A stretch of 7,184 nt of DNA from an uncultured Gammaproteobacteria bacterium (GTDB taxonomy: Bacteria; Pseudomonadota; Gammaproteobacteria; Nitrosococcales; Methylophagaceae), in contig CAJXPP010000112.1 in NCBI GenBank assembly GCA_913058195.1, positions 1 through 7,184 on the forward strand, in the 5' to 3' direction. Positions 1 through 6,163 of this stretch are shown one piece after another. The position numbers were made by a program, and so were the translations under genes. The notes under the pieces were generated by a model. That model worked only from the letters and a program-made list of their open reading frames with translations, did no database searches and was not told the DNA's origin. The first letter of the stretch is position 1; each line of letters begins with the position of its first letter.

Positions 1-41
1 AGAGTAGATCGTCGGCAGCGTCAGATGTGTATAAGAGACAG
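1..41 (+). other. Illumina Nextera adapter contamination (left end)
   Basis: Bases 1-8 (AGAGTAGA) match a Nextera i5 index. Bases 9-41 are the Nextera read-1 transposase adapter, ending in the 19-base mosaic end AGATGTGTATAAGAGACAG. This is library sequence, not genome. A GTG at 27 opens a frame reading MYKRQ into the mutarotase gene, so that apparent start is an artefact. Confidence 0.98.
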
Positions 42-923
42 CAATTTGCTATTGAAAACGCACTCAGATTTGAACAAAATGAGAGCGGTTTCATCATGGC
101 TGTGGTTGATAATAAATTTGCGAAAGCAGAAATATCTAACTATGGCGGCCAAGTACTATCTTTTCAGCCTCATAACGAAACAGAAAACTTACTTTATTTA
201 AGTGAGCATGCCGCTTATGAAGATGGTAAAGCTATCCGTGGTGGTGCACCCGTATGTTGGCCTTGGTTTGGTGATGATAGATCTGGCTTGGGCTTACCTT
301 CACATGGGTTCGCTCGTAATCAGCAATGGAAAGTTGTGCAATCTCAAGCATTAATAGATGGTAGTACATCATTGACATTAATGCTTACTGATACTGATGA
401 AAGTCGTGCCGTATGGCCTTACAGATTCGAGCTTTATATCGAAGTTGTAGTAGGGGAAAAGCTAACTATCAATTTAGCCACTTTGAATACGGGCGATAAA
501 ACATTTTCCTTTACTCAAGCACTGCATACTTACTTTAATATTAGTGATATTAGCAATGTGCATGTGTCGGGGCTTGCAAACAAATATTATCTTGATAAAT
601 TAGATGATTTTAATTTGCATATACAAGAGAGTGATATTGTTATCGATAGGGAAGTTGACCGCATTTATCAAGCCGCGCCTTCTATAGTTCGATTGCTTGA
701 TCAGGGCTTTAAGCGCAAGGTGGCAATTTCATCAACGGGAAGTCACACTACGGTAGTTTGGAATCCATGGTCTGAAGCAGTAGCTAAAATTAAAGACTTA
801 GATAAAGACAGTTATCGTCAGTTTTTATGTGTTGAAACTGTTAACGCGGCTGAGGATAATGTTGTACTCGGAGCTGGCGAGAAGCATACATTGAGTGCCA
901 CTTACAGCGTTGAAGACTTATAA
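42..923 (+). CDS. yeaD: Glucose-6-phosphate 1-epimerase (D-hexose-6-phosphate mutarotase, YeaD-like), 5' truncated
   Basis: This cytoplasmic aldose-1-epimerase-family enzyme interconverts the alpha and beta anomers of hexose 6-phosphates. The 293 genomic residues follow E. coli YeaD closely from memory. They include the signature AIRGGAPVCWPWFG, then LPSHGFAR with the first catalytic His, QALHTYFN with the second, VVWNPW, and FLCVETVNA with the catalytic Glu near the C-terminus. Only a few N-terminal residues and the start codon are missing, because the contig begins in adapter. An internal ATG at 96 would remove part of the first strand and is unlikely to be the true start. The gene ends in TAA and is followed 30 bases later by a strong terminator. 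It converges with pqqA. No promoter is visible because the upstream region is lost. The family assignment is secure; the exact substrate is inferred. Confidence 0.93.
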   Translation, partial: QFAIENALRFEQNESGFIMAVVDNKFAKAEISNYGGQVLSFQPHNETENLLYLSEHAAYEDGKAIRGGAPVCWPWFGDDRSGLGLPSHGFARNQQWKVVQSQALIDGSTSLTLMLTDTDESRAVWPYRFELYIEVVVGEKLTINLATLNTGDKTFSFTQALHTYFNISDISNVHVSGLANKYYLDKLDDFNLHIQESDIVIDREVDRIYQAAPSIVRLLDQGFKRKVAISSTGSHTTVVWNPWSEAVAKIKDLDKDSYRQFLCVETVNAAEDNVVLGAGEKHTLSATYSVEDL

Positions 924-953
924 ATTGATAAGGCTTCCATAGAAAATAGAATA

Positions 954-993
954 AAAAAAGCCCTTAAAGTAGCGATACTTTAAGGGCTTTTTT
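954..993. terminator. Bidirectional intrinsic terminator between yeaD-like gene and pqqA
   Basis: A perfect 18-bp inverted repeat (954-971 with 976-993) closes a four-base loop, GCGA, which fits the stable GNRA tetraloop class. The core of each arm is GCCCTTAAAGTA, flanked by six A's on the left and six T's on the right. Either transcript therefore ends in a stem followed by a U tract. It serves the rightward mutarotase gene and the leftward pqqA gene, which stops 18 bases away. Confidence 0.95.
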
Positions 994-1011
994 ATTTTAC
1001 GAAATAATGTC

Positions 1012-1083
1012 TTATCGGTTACAGATGTACATTGTTACTTCAAAACCGAAACGCATGTCTGAATATTCTGGTGTAGTCCACAT
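1012..1083 (-). CDS. pqqA: PqqA, precursor peptide of pyrroloquinoline quinone (PQQ)
   Basis: This 23-residue peptide starts MWTTPEYSD and ends FGFEVTMYICNR, which is the PqqA signature. Glu15 and Tyr19 sit in the invariant E-x-x-x-Y spacing. In the known pathway PqqE (radical SAM), with the PqqD chaperone, joins these two side chains. Proteolysis and the later Pqq enzymes then give PQQ, the cofactor of periplasmic methanol, ethanol and glucose dehydrogenases. The ATG is preceded by a strong AGGAG (1092-1096) with an 8-base spacer. The gene is followed directly by a terminator, so no pqqB lies downstream. PqqA is usually first in a pqqABCDE operon, so this is a detached or extra copy. It lies 133 bases beyond a response-regulator gene on the same strand. 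Typical gene finders skip it because of its length. Confidence 0.95.
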   Translation of the reverse strand: MWTTPEYSDMRFGFEVTMYICNR

Positions 1084-1110
1084 AATGAATTCTCCTAAAG
1101 TTTTATAAAT

Positions 1111-1134
1111 GTTAGTCGGGTTATTTTCGCTAAC
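1111..1134 (-). promoter_or_regulatory. Small inverted repeat in the pqqA leader
   Basis: GTTAG (1111-1115) pairs with CTAAC (1130-1134). The inner bases TCG and CG can extend the stem with a bulge. It lies between the predicted transcription start and the pqqA ribosome binding site, so it could form a short leader hairpin or be a protein-binding site. The stem is short and may be chance. Confidence 0.25.
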
Positions 1135-1173
1135 GTTGGATAAGACTATACAATAATAATTTTAACGTTGTGT
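1131..1173 (-). promoter_or_regulatory. Putative activator-dependent pqqA promoter with repeated TAACGTTG sites
   Basis: Read on the minus strand, TATAGT (1145-1150) is a good -10 element. The position 17 bases upstream (1168-1173) reads ACACAA, a poor -35, as expected for a promoter that needs an activator. Two identical octamers, TAACGTTG on the plus strand, lie at 1131-1138 and 1163-1170. They are 32 bases apart, about three helical turns. One overlaps the -35 position and the other lies near the predicted start. They are candidate operators, possibly for the adjacent response regulator. This is inferred from sequence pattern only. Confidence 0.45.
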
Positions 1174-1191
1174 GAGGAAAAAACTCGACGT

Positions 1192-1212
1192 CACTCAGGA
1201 TTTTCCTTAGTG
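1192..1212. repeat. 21-base imperfect palindrome between response regulator and pqqA
   Basis: CACT (1192-1195) and AGGA (1197-1200) pair with TCCT (1204-1207) and AGTG (1209-1212). There is one mismatch and a TTT loop. On the minus strand it follows the response-regulator stop immediately, and a T6 run appears only after a further 8 bases. It could be a weak attenuator or processing stem for the long upstream transcript, or an operator. Confidence 0.35.
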
Positions 1213-1216
1213 CCAT

Positions 1217-1855
1217 TTAAGCGTCTAATAAACCACTGCGAATTGCTAAGCGTGCTATCTCTGCTGAGTTAGACACACCCAGCTTTTGTTTGATACTAGT
1301 ATGATGTGTGCCAACAGTCTTAGGGCTAAGACTTAAAATATCAGCAATCTCATTCACTGTTTTGCCTTCTGCGAGTAAACGAAAAATTTCAAACTCTCGC
1401 TGACTTAAGGTATCAATTATATTATTTGTCCCTGTCATTTTTTGCATTGCAATTTCTTGTGCTATAGCAGGATCAATGCACATTTTACCACTAGCAACTT
1501 GCTCAACAGCTTTAATCATTTCTTCCGGTGCAGTGCGCTTTGGCATAAACCCTTTTGCACCAGCCTGCAGGGCTCGTGTTGTAAAAACACTATCTTCATG
1601 TACGCTCAGTACTAAAATTTTAGCTTCTGGATAACGAGCAATAATTCGCTCAATAGCACCAATTCCGCCAATACCAGGCATAGAAATATCCATCACAACC
1701 ACATCAGGGTGTAACTTAGAGTATTCTTGCACAGCCTCTTCACCACTTCCCGCTTCTGATACAACAGTAAAGACATCATCGTCTTCTAATAAGCGACGAA
1801 AACCTGCACGCACCAACTCATGATCATCAACTAATAATACGGTTGTTTTTTTCAT
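1217..1855 (-). CDS. NarL/LuxR-family two-component response regulator (MoxX-like)
   Basis: A 212-residue cytoplasmic DNA-binding regulator. The receiver domain spans residues 4-120. It has the acidic pair Asp10-Asp11, phosphoacceptor Asp56 in VVVMDISMPG, Ser84 at the switch position and conserved Lys106 in FMPK. A linker is followed by a LuxR-type helix-turn-helix at about 148-206 (LSQREFEIFRLLAEGKTVNE, then LSPKTVGTHH). Length and order are standard for the NarL family. The ATG overlaps the kinase stop by four bases (ATGA), so the two are translationally coupled and almost certainly cognate partners. The next gene downstream is pqqA. Related LuxR-type regulators (MoxX in Paracoccus, ErbR/ExaE in Pseudomonas) control PQQ-dependent alcohol oxidation, so pqqA is a plausible target. 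Family certain; target inferred. Confidence 0.92.
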   Translation of the reverse strand: MKKTTVLLVDDHELVRAGFRRLLEDDDVFTVVSEAGSGEEAVQEYSKLHPDVVVMDISMPGIGGIGAIERIIARYPEAKILVLSVHEDSVFTTRALQAGAKGFMPKRTAPEEMIKAVEQVASGKMCIDPAIAQEIAMQKMTGTNNIIDTLSQREFEIFRLLAEGKTVNEIADILSLSPKTVGTHHTSIKQKLGVSNSAEIARLAIRSGLLDA

Positions 1856-3570
1856 TCTGTTTGCTCTATTCCTAATGGCAATGTGATGTGTATCGCTACA
1901 CCTTCACCTAAAGTACTATTTAAGTCAAAAGTACCACCTAAACTATGTGCTCGCTCTCGCATACCTAACAAGCCGAAGTCCACATCTGAATGAAAGTCCT
2001 GTACCTCCATTCCCTTACCATTATCTTTAATATCAATAATAATCTCTTGCTTCGACGAAGTGCTATTAAACTTATTAGCGACTGAGATGTTAATTTCAGT
2101 CGCATTCGCATGCCGTACAGCATTTGTTATTGATTCCTGAATAATTCGAAATATTGTCATATTAGTCGCTTCATTCAAATTATCTAATCCATCTGAGTAG
2201 GCTAACTTGAAATTAATATCTGCCTGCCTTTGCTGCCAAGCAGAAACACTCCCCTCTAATGTCGGTATTAAACCTAAATCATCCAGGGGGCTCGGTCTTA
2301 GGCGAGTAATCATATTATGCACCACATCATAAATATGACTGGCCACATCAATAATCGCCTGAGCACTCGTAAAGGCTTTGGGTTCAGTGGTTTCCGTTCG
2401 ATTACGAATTAAGACCGCATCGGTTTTTATTGCTGTTAAACACTGGCCTAGTTCATCGTGTAATTCTCGGGCGAGGTGACGCCTTTCCGCTTCTTGTACA
2501 TCGGACATATGCTGGGCCAATAATCGTGATTCACGCAATTGATTCTTAGCCGCTTCTGCCTGTTTGTGCTCGGTAATATCTCTTAGTGTGCAAATAACAC
2601 CTCGCACAACATTATCAACATCAAGCAAAGGCACAACAGAAAAAAGTATCGCCAGTATTTTTCCATCAGCTTGGGCTAGATTAGTTTCTAAGTTTTCAAC
2701 CGTTTCACACTGTTCTAATGCTCTGGTGATTTGCTCATGCTGTTCTAAAAAACCCAATGTTGATAATTGCTCACCTAGTAAGACTGAAGTCTGATGGCTA
2801 AATAATCGTTCAGCCGTTGGGTTACAAAAAGTAATGTGGCCAGCATGGTCTAGCGATAAAATCGCATCGCCAGATTGTTTGACTAATACAGCTAAGCGTC
2901 TATTTTCTTCAATGCTTAGCTCAAGAGTCTGGCCCATTCTGTTAAAAGTCTGACTGATCTTATCCATTTCAACTAATGAGAAACGAGGTAAGCGTAAGTG
3001 TAAGTCACCTCGTTCAAAACCAGACAAGGCATCCAGAAGTCGCTCTAATGGTTTTAAAATCCAGCCGACACCCCAATATAAATACAAGCCAACAAAAATA
3101 AAGATGACAAAACCTAATGCTAAAATACCTCGTATATCTAACCATCGCTCGCTAATTTCTTGTAAGGGCGCTGCGTAAATAACCATGTGACCTTGGCCAA
3201 AACGCTTTGTTAGTGGGGTAACTTTTGGGAGTAATAATTCTATAAACCATTCAGGCGGAACAGCATCATCAATAGCTCTAGGCTCACCTTCAAACAGTAG
3301 GCCTTCATCATTAAAAAGTAGAATATGCAAACTACGAATTTCACTCAAAGCCCCAACCAAGTCGTGTAAGTGAGTGTACATATCACCTTCTCGACTCAAT
3401 GGCACACCTGACAGAGATACCGTAATTAATTGAGCCGCAGCATTCATGGTTTCTTCCATGTCCGCTTTAACAGAATGACGGGCATTAGAAACCAACATTC
3501 CCGTACCTGCAAGTAAAGACACGAGCAATAATGTGGCAAAGAATAAGGTGACCTTAACTCTTAAACTCAT
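1852..3570 (-). CDS. Membrane sensor histidine kinase, HAMP-PAS-HisKA_3 (MoxY-like)
   Basis: A 572-residue inner-membrane kinase. TM1 lies at about residues 7-28. A periplasmic sensor of about 115 residues follows. TM2 is at about 148-171, HAMP to about 222, PAS at about 225-335, and a dimerisation/phosphoacceptor helix carries His371 in ARELHDELGQ. The ATPase domain has the N-box QESITNAVRHA (479-489), DNGKGM (516-521) and GLLGMRERA (533-541). This is the NarX/UhpB-type (HisKA_3) architecture. The periplasmic part, with the pattern SEIRSLHILLFNDEG and then PPEWFIELLLP, resembles the LapD/MoxY N-terminal domain. That family includes MoxY, the sensor of methanol oxidation in Paracoccus; I judge this from memory. 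It overlaps soxZ upstream and the regulator downstream by four bases each. The ligand is unknown; an alcohol, a PQQ-related signal or a sulfur compound are all possible. Confidence 0.9.
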   Translation of the reverse strand: MSLRVKVTLFFATLLLVSLLAGTGMLVSNARHSVKADMEETMNAAAQLITVSLSGVPLSREGDMYTHLHDLVGALSEIRSLHILLFNDEGLLFEGEPRAIDDAVPPEWFIELLLPKVTPLTKRFGQGHMVIYAAPLQEISERWLDIRGILALGFVIFIFVGLYLYWGVGWILKPLERLLDALSGFERGDLHLRLPRFSLVEMDKISQTFNRMGQTLELSIEENRRLAVLVKQSGDAILSLDHAGHITFCNPTAERLFSHQTSVLLGEQLSTLGFLEQHEQITRALEQCETVENLETNLAQADGKILAILFSVVPLLDVDNVVRGVICTLRDITEHKQAEAAKNQLRESRLLAQHMSDVQEAERRHLARELHDELGQCLTAIKTDAVLIRNRTETTEPKAFTSAQAIIDVASHIYDVVHNMITRLRPSPLDDLGLIPTLEGSVSAWQQRQADINFKLAYSDGLDNLNEATNMTIFRIIQESITNAVRHANATEINISVANKFNSTSSKQEIIIDIKDNGKGMEVQDFHSDVDFGLLGMRERAHSLGGTFDLNSTLGEGVAIHITLPLGIEQTE

Positions 3571-3884
3571 TTGACCATTGTTTCCGCTAATCCTTTCGTG
3601 CCGAGGTTATCAACCCAACGTAGACTGATTTTATCACCAGCCTTGCCAGCGACTAGTTGAAATGAAAAATAGGGGTTTTTAGCCGTAGCAGTGCCACACT
3701 TCATAGTAAGAATTTCTACATCATTTCGCCAACAACGAATATCTTGAATAAACTCGGCAGCAATTAATTCACCTGCACTATTTTTAGCCCGGCCCGTGTG
3801 CATAGGGTGAGATAACAATACTCTTACCGTCGTATCGCCATTCTTTAATTTTGCACGAAGTCTATCTTTTGATACTAAGCCCAT
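3567..3884 (-). CDS. soxZ: SoxZ-like sulfur carrier subunit
   Basis: A 105-residue protein matching SoxZ, the partner that binds SoxY to form the periplasmic carrier on which the Sox system processes sulfur. Conserved pieces are LSHPMHTGRAKNSAGELIAA near residues 24-43 and the C-terminal LRWVDNLGTKG. There is no signal peptide; SoxZ is normally exported in complex with Tat-targeted SoxY. The chosen start is ATG 3884, which shares one base with the soxY stop (TAATG) and is preceded by GGAGG at a proper distance. A GTG at 3893 would extend the protein by three residues, but it abuts that GGAGG and is a poor start. Two cysteines, Cys51 and Cys63, are present. The stop overlaps the kinase ATG by four bases. 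No soxAX, soxB or soxCD occur here. Confidence 0.88.
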   Translation of the reverse strand: MGLVSKDRLRAKLKNGDTTVRVLLSHPMHTGRAKNSAGELIAAEFIQDIRCWRNDVEILTMKCGTATAKNPYFSFQLVAGKAGDKISLRWVDNLGTKGLAETMVK

Positions 3885-4372
3885 TAACCGCACCCTCCAA
3901 TATCAACTTCTACAAAACGACTTGTTTTATACAGCTTTCCATCTGCCCGAACAATGGCAATTACATTCGAGTCCTCACGAATTTTAATCATCGTTTTAAA
4001 AGGTAATTTAACTGCCTCAGTCACATCTAAACTCATCGCTAAAGGAAATGGGTTTTTTTCAACTAATATTGCGATTCGTTCAATATTTTCTAGCTCACTC
4101 AGAATTTGAACGGGTACAGATGCACCATTAACAGCATAACTTGGTGGTGTTCCTACTTTAAAGCTTATAGCAGAATCTTCTGCAACTTCAGCTTCATCTA
4201 ATAAGGCTAACAAAGCATCTTCCACTGTTTCTGCATTAAACGCATTTTTAGGCCAATGTGCCAATAAACGTTGTGGTAATAACAATCCACTCGCAGCAAC
4301 CAAAGCAATTGTCGAAGCTGAAATAGCTCCTTTTAAAACTTGTCGTCGATGCTGATCTACTTCTTTTACCAT
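3884..4372 (-). CDS. soxY: SoxY-like Tat-exported sulfur carrier
   Basis: A 162-residue carrier whose C-terminal cysteine bears the sulfur substrate on a flexible arm. A Tat signal is visible: twin arginines at 9-10 in RRQVLKG, then a hydrophobic stretch (about 15-33) and a likely cut after Ala38. The mature part is an immunoglobulin-like SoxY domain (VPVQILSELENIERIAILVE, then FKTMIKIREDSNVIAIVRADG). The protein ends VDIGGCG, so Cys161 is the second-last residue. Textbook SoxY proteins end GGCGG, so the final glycine is missing. The ATG shares one base with the preceding protease stop (TAATG). The GGAGGG encoding the GG of the cysteine motif also serves as the soxZ ribosome binding site. Possible roles are thiosulfate oxidation with distant sox genes, or a specialised SoxYZ carrier linked to quinoprotein dehydrogenases. 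Confidence 0.88.
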   Translation of the reverse strand: MVKEVDQHRRQVLKGAISASTIALVAASGLLLPQRLLAHWPKNAFNAETVEDALLALLDEAEVAEDSAISFKVGTPPSYAVNGASVPVQILSELENIERIAILVEKNPFPLAMSLDVTEAVKLPFKTMIKIREDSNVIAIVRADGKLYKTSRFVEVDIGGCG

Positions 4373-5820
4373 TACAACTGTTCCAGTTTATCTAATATAA
4401 CTTCAACATCTCGTAACCGAGCACTAATTTTTGCCAACTGAAATTCGTCACCTTTTGCTAAATCAGCAGCAATGCGAAGTTGGTCGGCTGCTCTTTCCAA
4501 ACGTCCAGAATTATAATAATACTCTGCTAACCAAATATGAGACTCACTTTTCTCACCCGTATCCTGTTTAGCTTGTGCTAAGAGCTTATAAAGCCCACTA
4601 GATTTATGCCCAAGCTCTAATTGTTTCAGTAGTAAATGCGCTGCTTGTCTAGGCAAATTTGCTCGTAATAATGCGTCAACCTGATTAAGTGTTAATGCCT
4701 GATCATCAGGGTATATTTTTTGAGATTGCTGATAAATATTCAATGCACTCGATAATTGGCCTACTGAAATTTCAATTTTTGCCAGCGCTATTTGATAGTT
4801 TAACCTATCCGTATCAGAATCAATTAAGCTCTTTATCACCTTTCTTGCCGTAGTGAATTGCCCCGCTTCTGCCAAAGCGAGACTATATCCATAGCGAGTA
4901 GCTGTTTCATTTAAACTACTACTATTATTTAATACGCCCTCATAATATCGCACTAATTTATTTGCATCTTTAGTTGCTAGTACACGTAATTTTTCACGAA
5001 TCAAATAAAACTGTAAGGTATCACTCACTTGCCTTTTTAAGGGATAAGTCACCGCTCGTCCCCGAGCCTCAGCAATACGAGATGTTGTTACAGGGTGTGA
5101 ACGTAAAAACTCAGGTACCCCACTAGAATCATAAAAACGACTTGATTGCTGCAACTTTTCAAAAAAACGTGGCATGGCCATCGCATCAAAGCCAGAACGT
5201 ACTAATGTATGCATACCTAAATTGTCAGCCTCTGCCTCATTGCTTCGAGTGAAGTTCAACTGTGACTGTACGCCTCCTGCTTGTACGGCTGTAAGCGCGA
5301 CTATCCCTGCGCTTGGATCGGCAGCAGCCAATAGCGCTGCTGCAATCAGTGCAATGGTCCTTGGTATAGATTGCTGCTGATACTTTTCAAAACTACGTAC
5401 AAGATGCCTTTGCGTTACATGAGCAATCTCATGGGCCAAAACAGATGCGACTTCATCCTCACTTTCACTGGCTAAAATTAAACCACTATGCATTCCAATA
5501 AAGCCGCCTGGTGCAGCAAATGCATTTACTGAAGGGGCTGGCACCATAAAAAAGAGGAATGGTAAGTGAGGCCCGTCACTATGAGTCACTAAACGATAGC
5601 CTAAGTCCTGAATATAACTATTTACTTCAGGATCATCTATTAAATCAACTGATTGCTGTAAGCGTAAATAAAAGCCCAAACCAATCTGATATTCTTGTTG
5701 TGGCGAGATGAAAGCTCCAGCACTATCGCCAATTTCAGGCAAGGCAATCTCTTTAGCTTCAGCCGTAAATAACGACAAAGACAATACTAGCAAAGCAATT
5801 TTCAAGATGTTCTTTTTCAT
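4372..5820 (-). CDS. bepA: BepA-like periplasmic M48 metalloprotease with TPR repeats
   Basis: A 482-residue periplasmic zinc protease and chaperone that, in E. coli, supports outer-membrane protein (LptD) assembly and degrades misfolded intermediates. It has a signal peptide (MKKNILKIALLVLSLSLFTA, cut after about Ala22). The M48 domain carries HEIAH (His130, Glu131, His134), the third zinc ligand Glu197 in NEAEADNLG, and SHP with His242, which matches the regulatory His246 of E. coli BepA. A TPR-like helical region follows at about 265-480. The frame stays open upstream to an ATG at 5913. I chose 5820 because the signal peptide begins there and the extra 31 residues look like non-coding AT-rich leader, although no clear Shine-Dalgarno precedes 5820. 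It is the first gene of the leftward operon and divergent from tusA, an arrangement also known in Pseudomonas (PA1005/PA1006). Confidence 0.9.
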   Translation of the reverse strand: MKKNILKIALLVLSLSLFTAEAKEIALPEIGDSAGAFISPQQEYQIGLGFYLRLQQSVDLIDDPEVNSYIQDLGYRLVTHSDGPHLPFLFFMVPAPSVNAFAAPGGFIGMHSGLILASESEDEVASVLAHEIAHVTQRHLVRSFEKYQQQSIPRTIALIAAALLAAADPSAGIVALTAVQAGGVQSQLNFTRSNEAEADNLGMHTLVRSGFDAMAMPRFFEKLQQSSRFYDSSGVPEFLRSHPVTTSRIAEARGRAVTYPLKRQVSDTLQFYLIREKLRVLATKDANKLVRYYEGVLNNSSSLNETATRYGYSLALAEAGQFTTARKVIKSLIDSDTDRLNYQIALAKIEISVGQLSSALNIYQQSQKIYPDDQALTLNQVDALLRANLPRQAAHLLLKQLELGHKSSGLYKLLAQAKQDTGEKSESHIWLAEYYYNSGRLERAADQLRIAADLAKGDEFQLAKISARLRDVEVILDKLEQL

Positions 5821-5926
5821 ATTACACAGTAGACAGTGAACTTTAAGATGTGGTTCCAACAAGACAAAAAAGTTATTTATGTTTATTATTAGATAATTAT
5901 ATAACACTCTCATTACTGGAATAAGT
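5821..5926. promoter_or_regulatory. Divergent promoter region between bepA-like gene and tusA
   Basis: This 106-base AT-rich gap must drive both the five-gene leftward operon and tusA-dsrE. On the minus strand a perfect -10, TATAAT, lies at 5896-5901, with a weak TTATTC 17 bases upstream (5919-5924). On the plus strand TATAAC (5900-5905) could be a -10 for tusA, with TTTATG (5877-5882) at the -35 position. The two -10 candidates overlap, so the promoters may compete. Positions are pattern-based. Confidence 0.45.
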
Positions 5927-6160
5927 ATGTTTCAATTTGATGTAGAACTGGATACTTCAGGCTTAAATTGTCCTTTACCGGTGCTAAAAGCACGTAAAGC
6001 ATTATCAGCCATGGAATCAGGCCAACGACTGCATCTTATCGTAACAGATATTGGTGCAAATAAAGATATCCCTGCATTTTCAAAAATGACCGGAAATCCA
6101 CTTATCGAGACCAGTGAACAAGAAGGTGTCTTGCACTTTATTTTAGAAAAAGGGGCTTAA
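5927..6160 (+). CDS. tusA: TusA-family sulfur carrier protein
   Basis: A 77-residue cytoplasmic sulfurtransferase of the TusA/SirA family. It carries the defining SGLNCPLPVLKARKAL, with Cys15 in CPLP as the persulfide-bearing residue. The IGANKDIPAFSKMTGN segment is also typical of the fold. Members pass sulfur to thiouridine synthesis, molybdenum-cofactor enzymes or, in sulfur oxidisers, to Dsr/Hdr systems. A short GGA at 5918-5920 is the only ribosome binding signal. It is separated by three bases from a dsrE-like gene, so the pair is co-transcribed, and it is divergent from the bepA-like gene. In Pseudomonas the comparable TusA-like protein beside the M48 protease gene is linked to molybdenum metabolism, which is an alternative role here. 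Confidence 0.92.
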   Translation: MFQFDVELDTSGLNCPLPVLKARKALSAMESGQRLHLIVTDIGANKDIPAFSKMTGNPLIETSEQEGVLHFILEKGA

Positions 6161-6163
6161 ATA

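Noticed and set aside
1..41. Terminal inverted repeat (with 7136-7176) as a transposon or linear-replicon end
   Set aside because: The repeat is exactly Nextera adapter plus i5 index, so it is a library artefact.
2564..2794. 76-residue open frame on the plus strand
   Set aside because: It is antisense to the PAS region of the histidine kinase, has Ser/Thr-rich reverse-frame composition and no recognisable family or ribosome binding site.
3885..3893. GTG start for SoxZ at 3893
   Set aside because: It directly abuts the GGAGG, leaving no spacing. ATG 3884 is properly spaced and coupled to the soxY stop.
5174..5380. 68-residue open frame on the plus strand
   Set aside because: Antisense shadow of the protease domain of the BepA-like gene.
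5821..5913. 31-residue N-terminal extension of the BepA-like protein from ATG 5913
   Set aside because: It would bury a clean signal peptide behind AT-rich, leader-like residues and run through the candidate -10 element. The start at 5820 fits the family.
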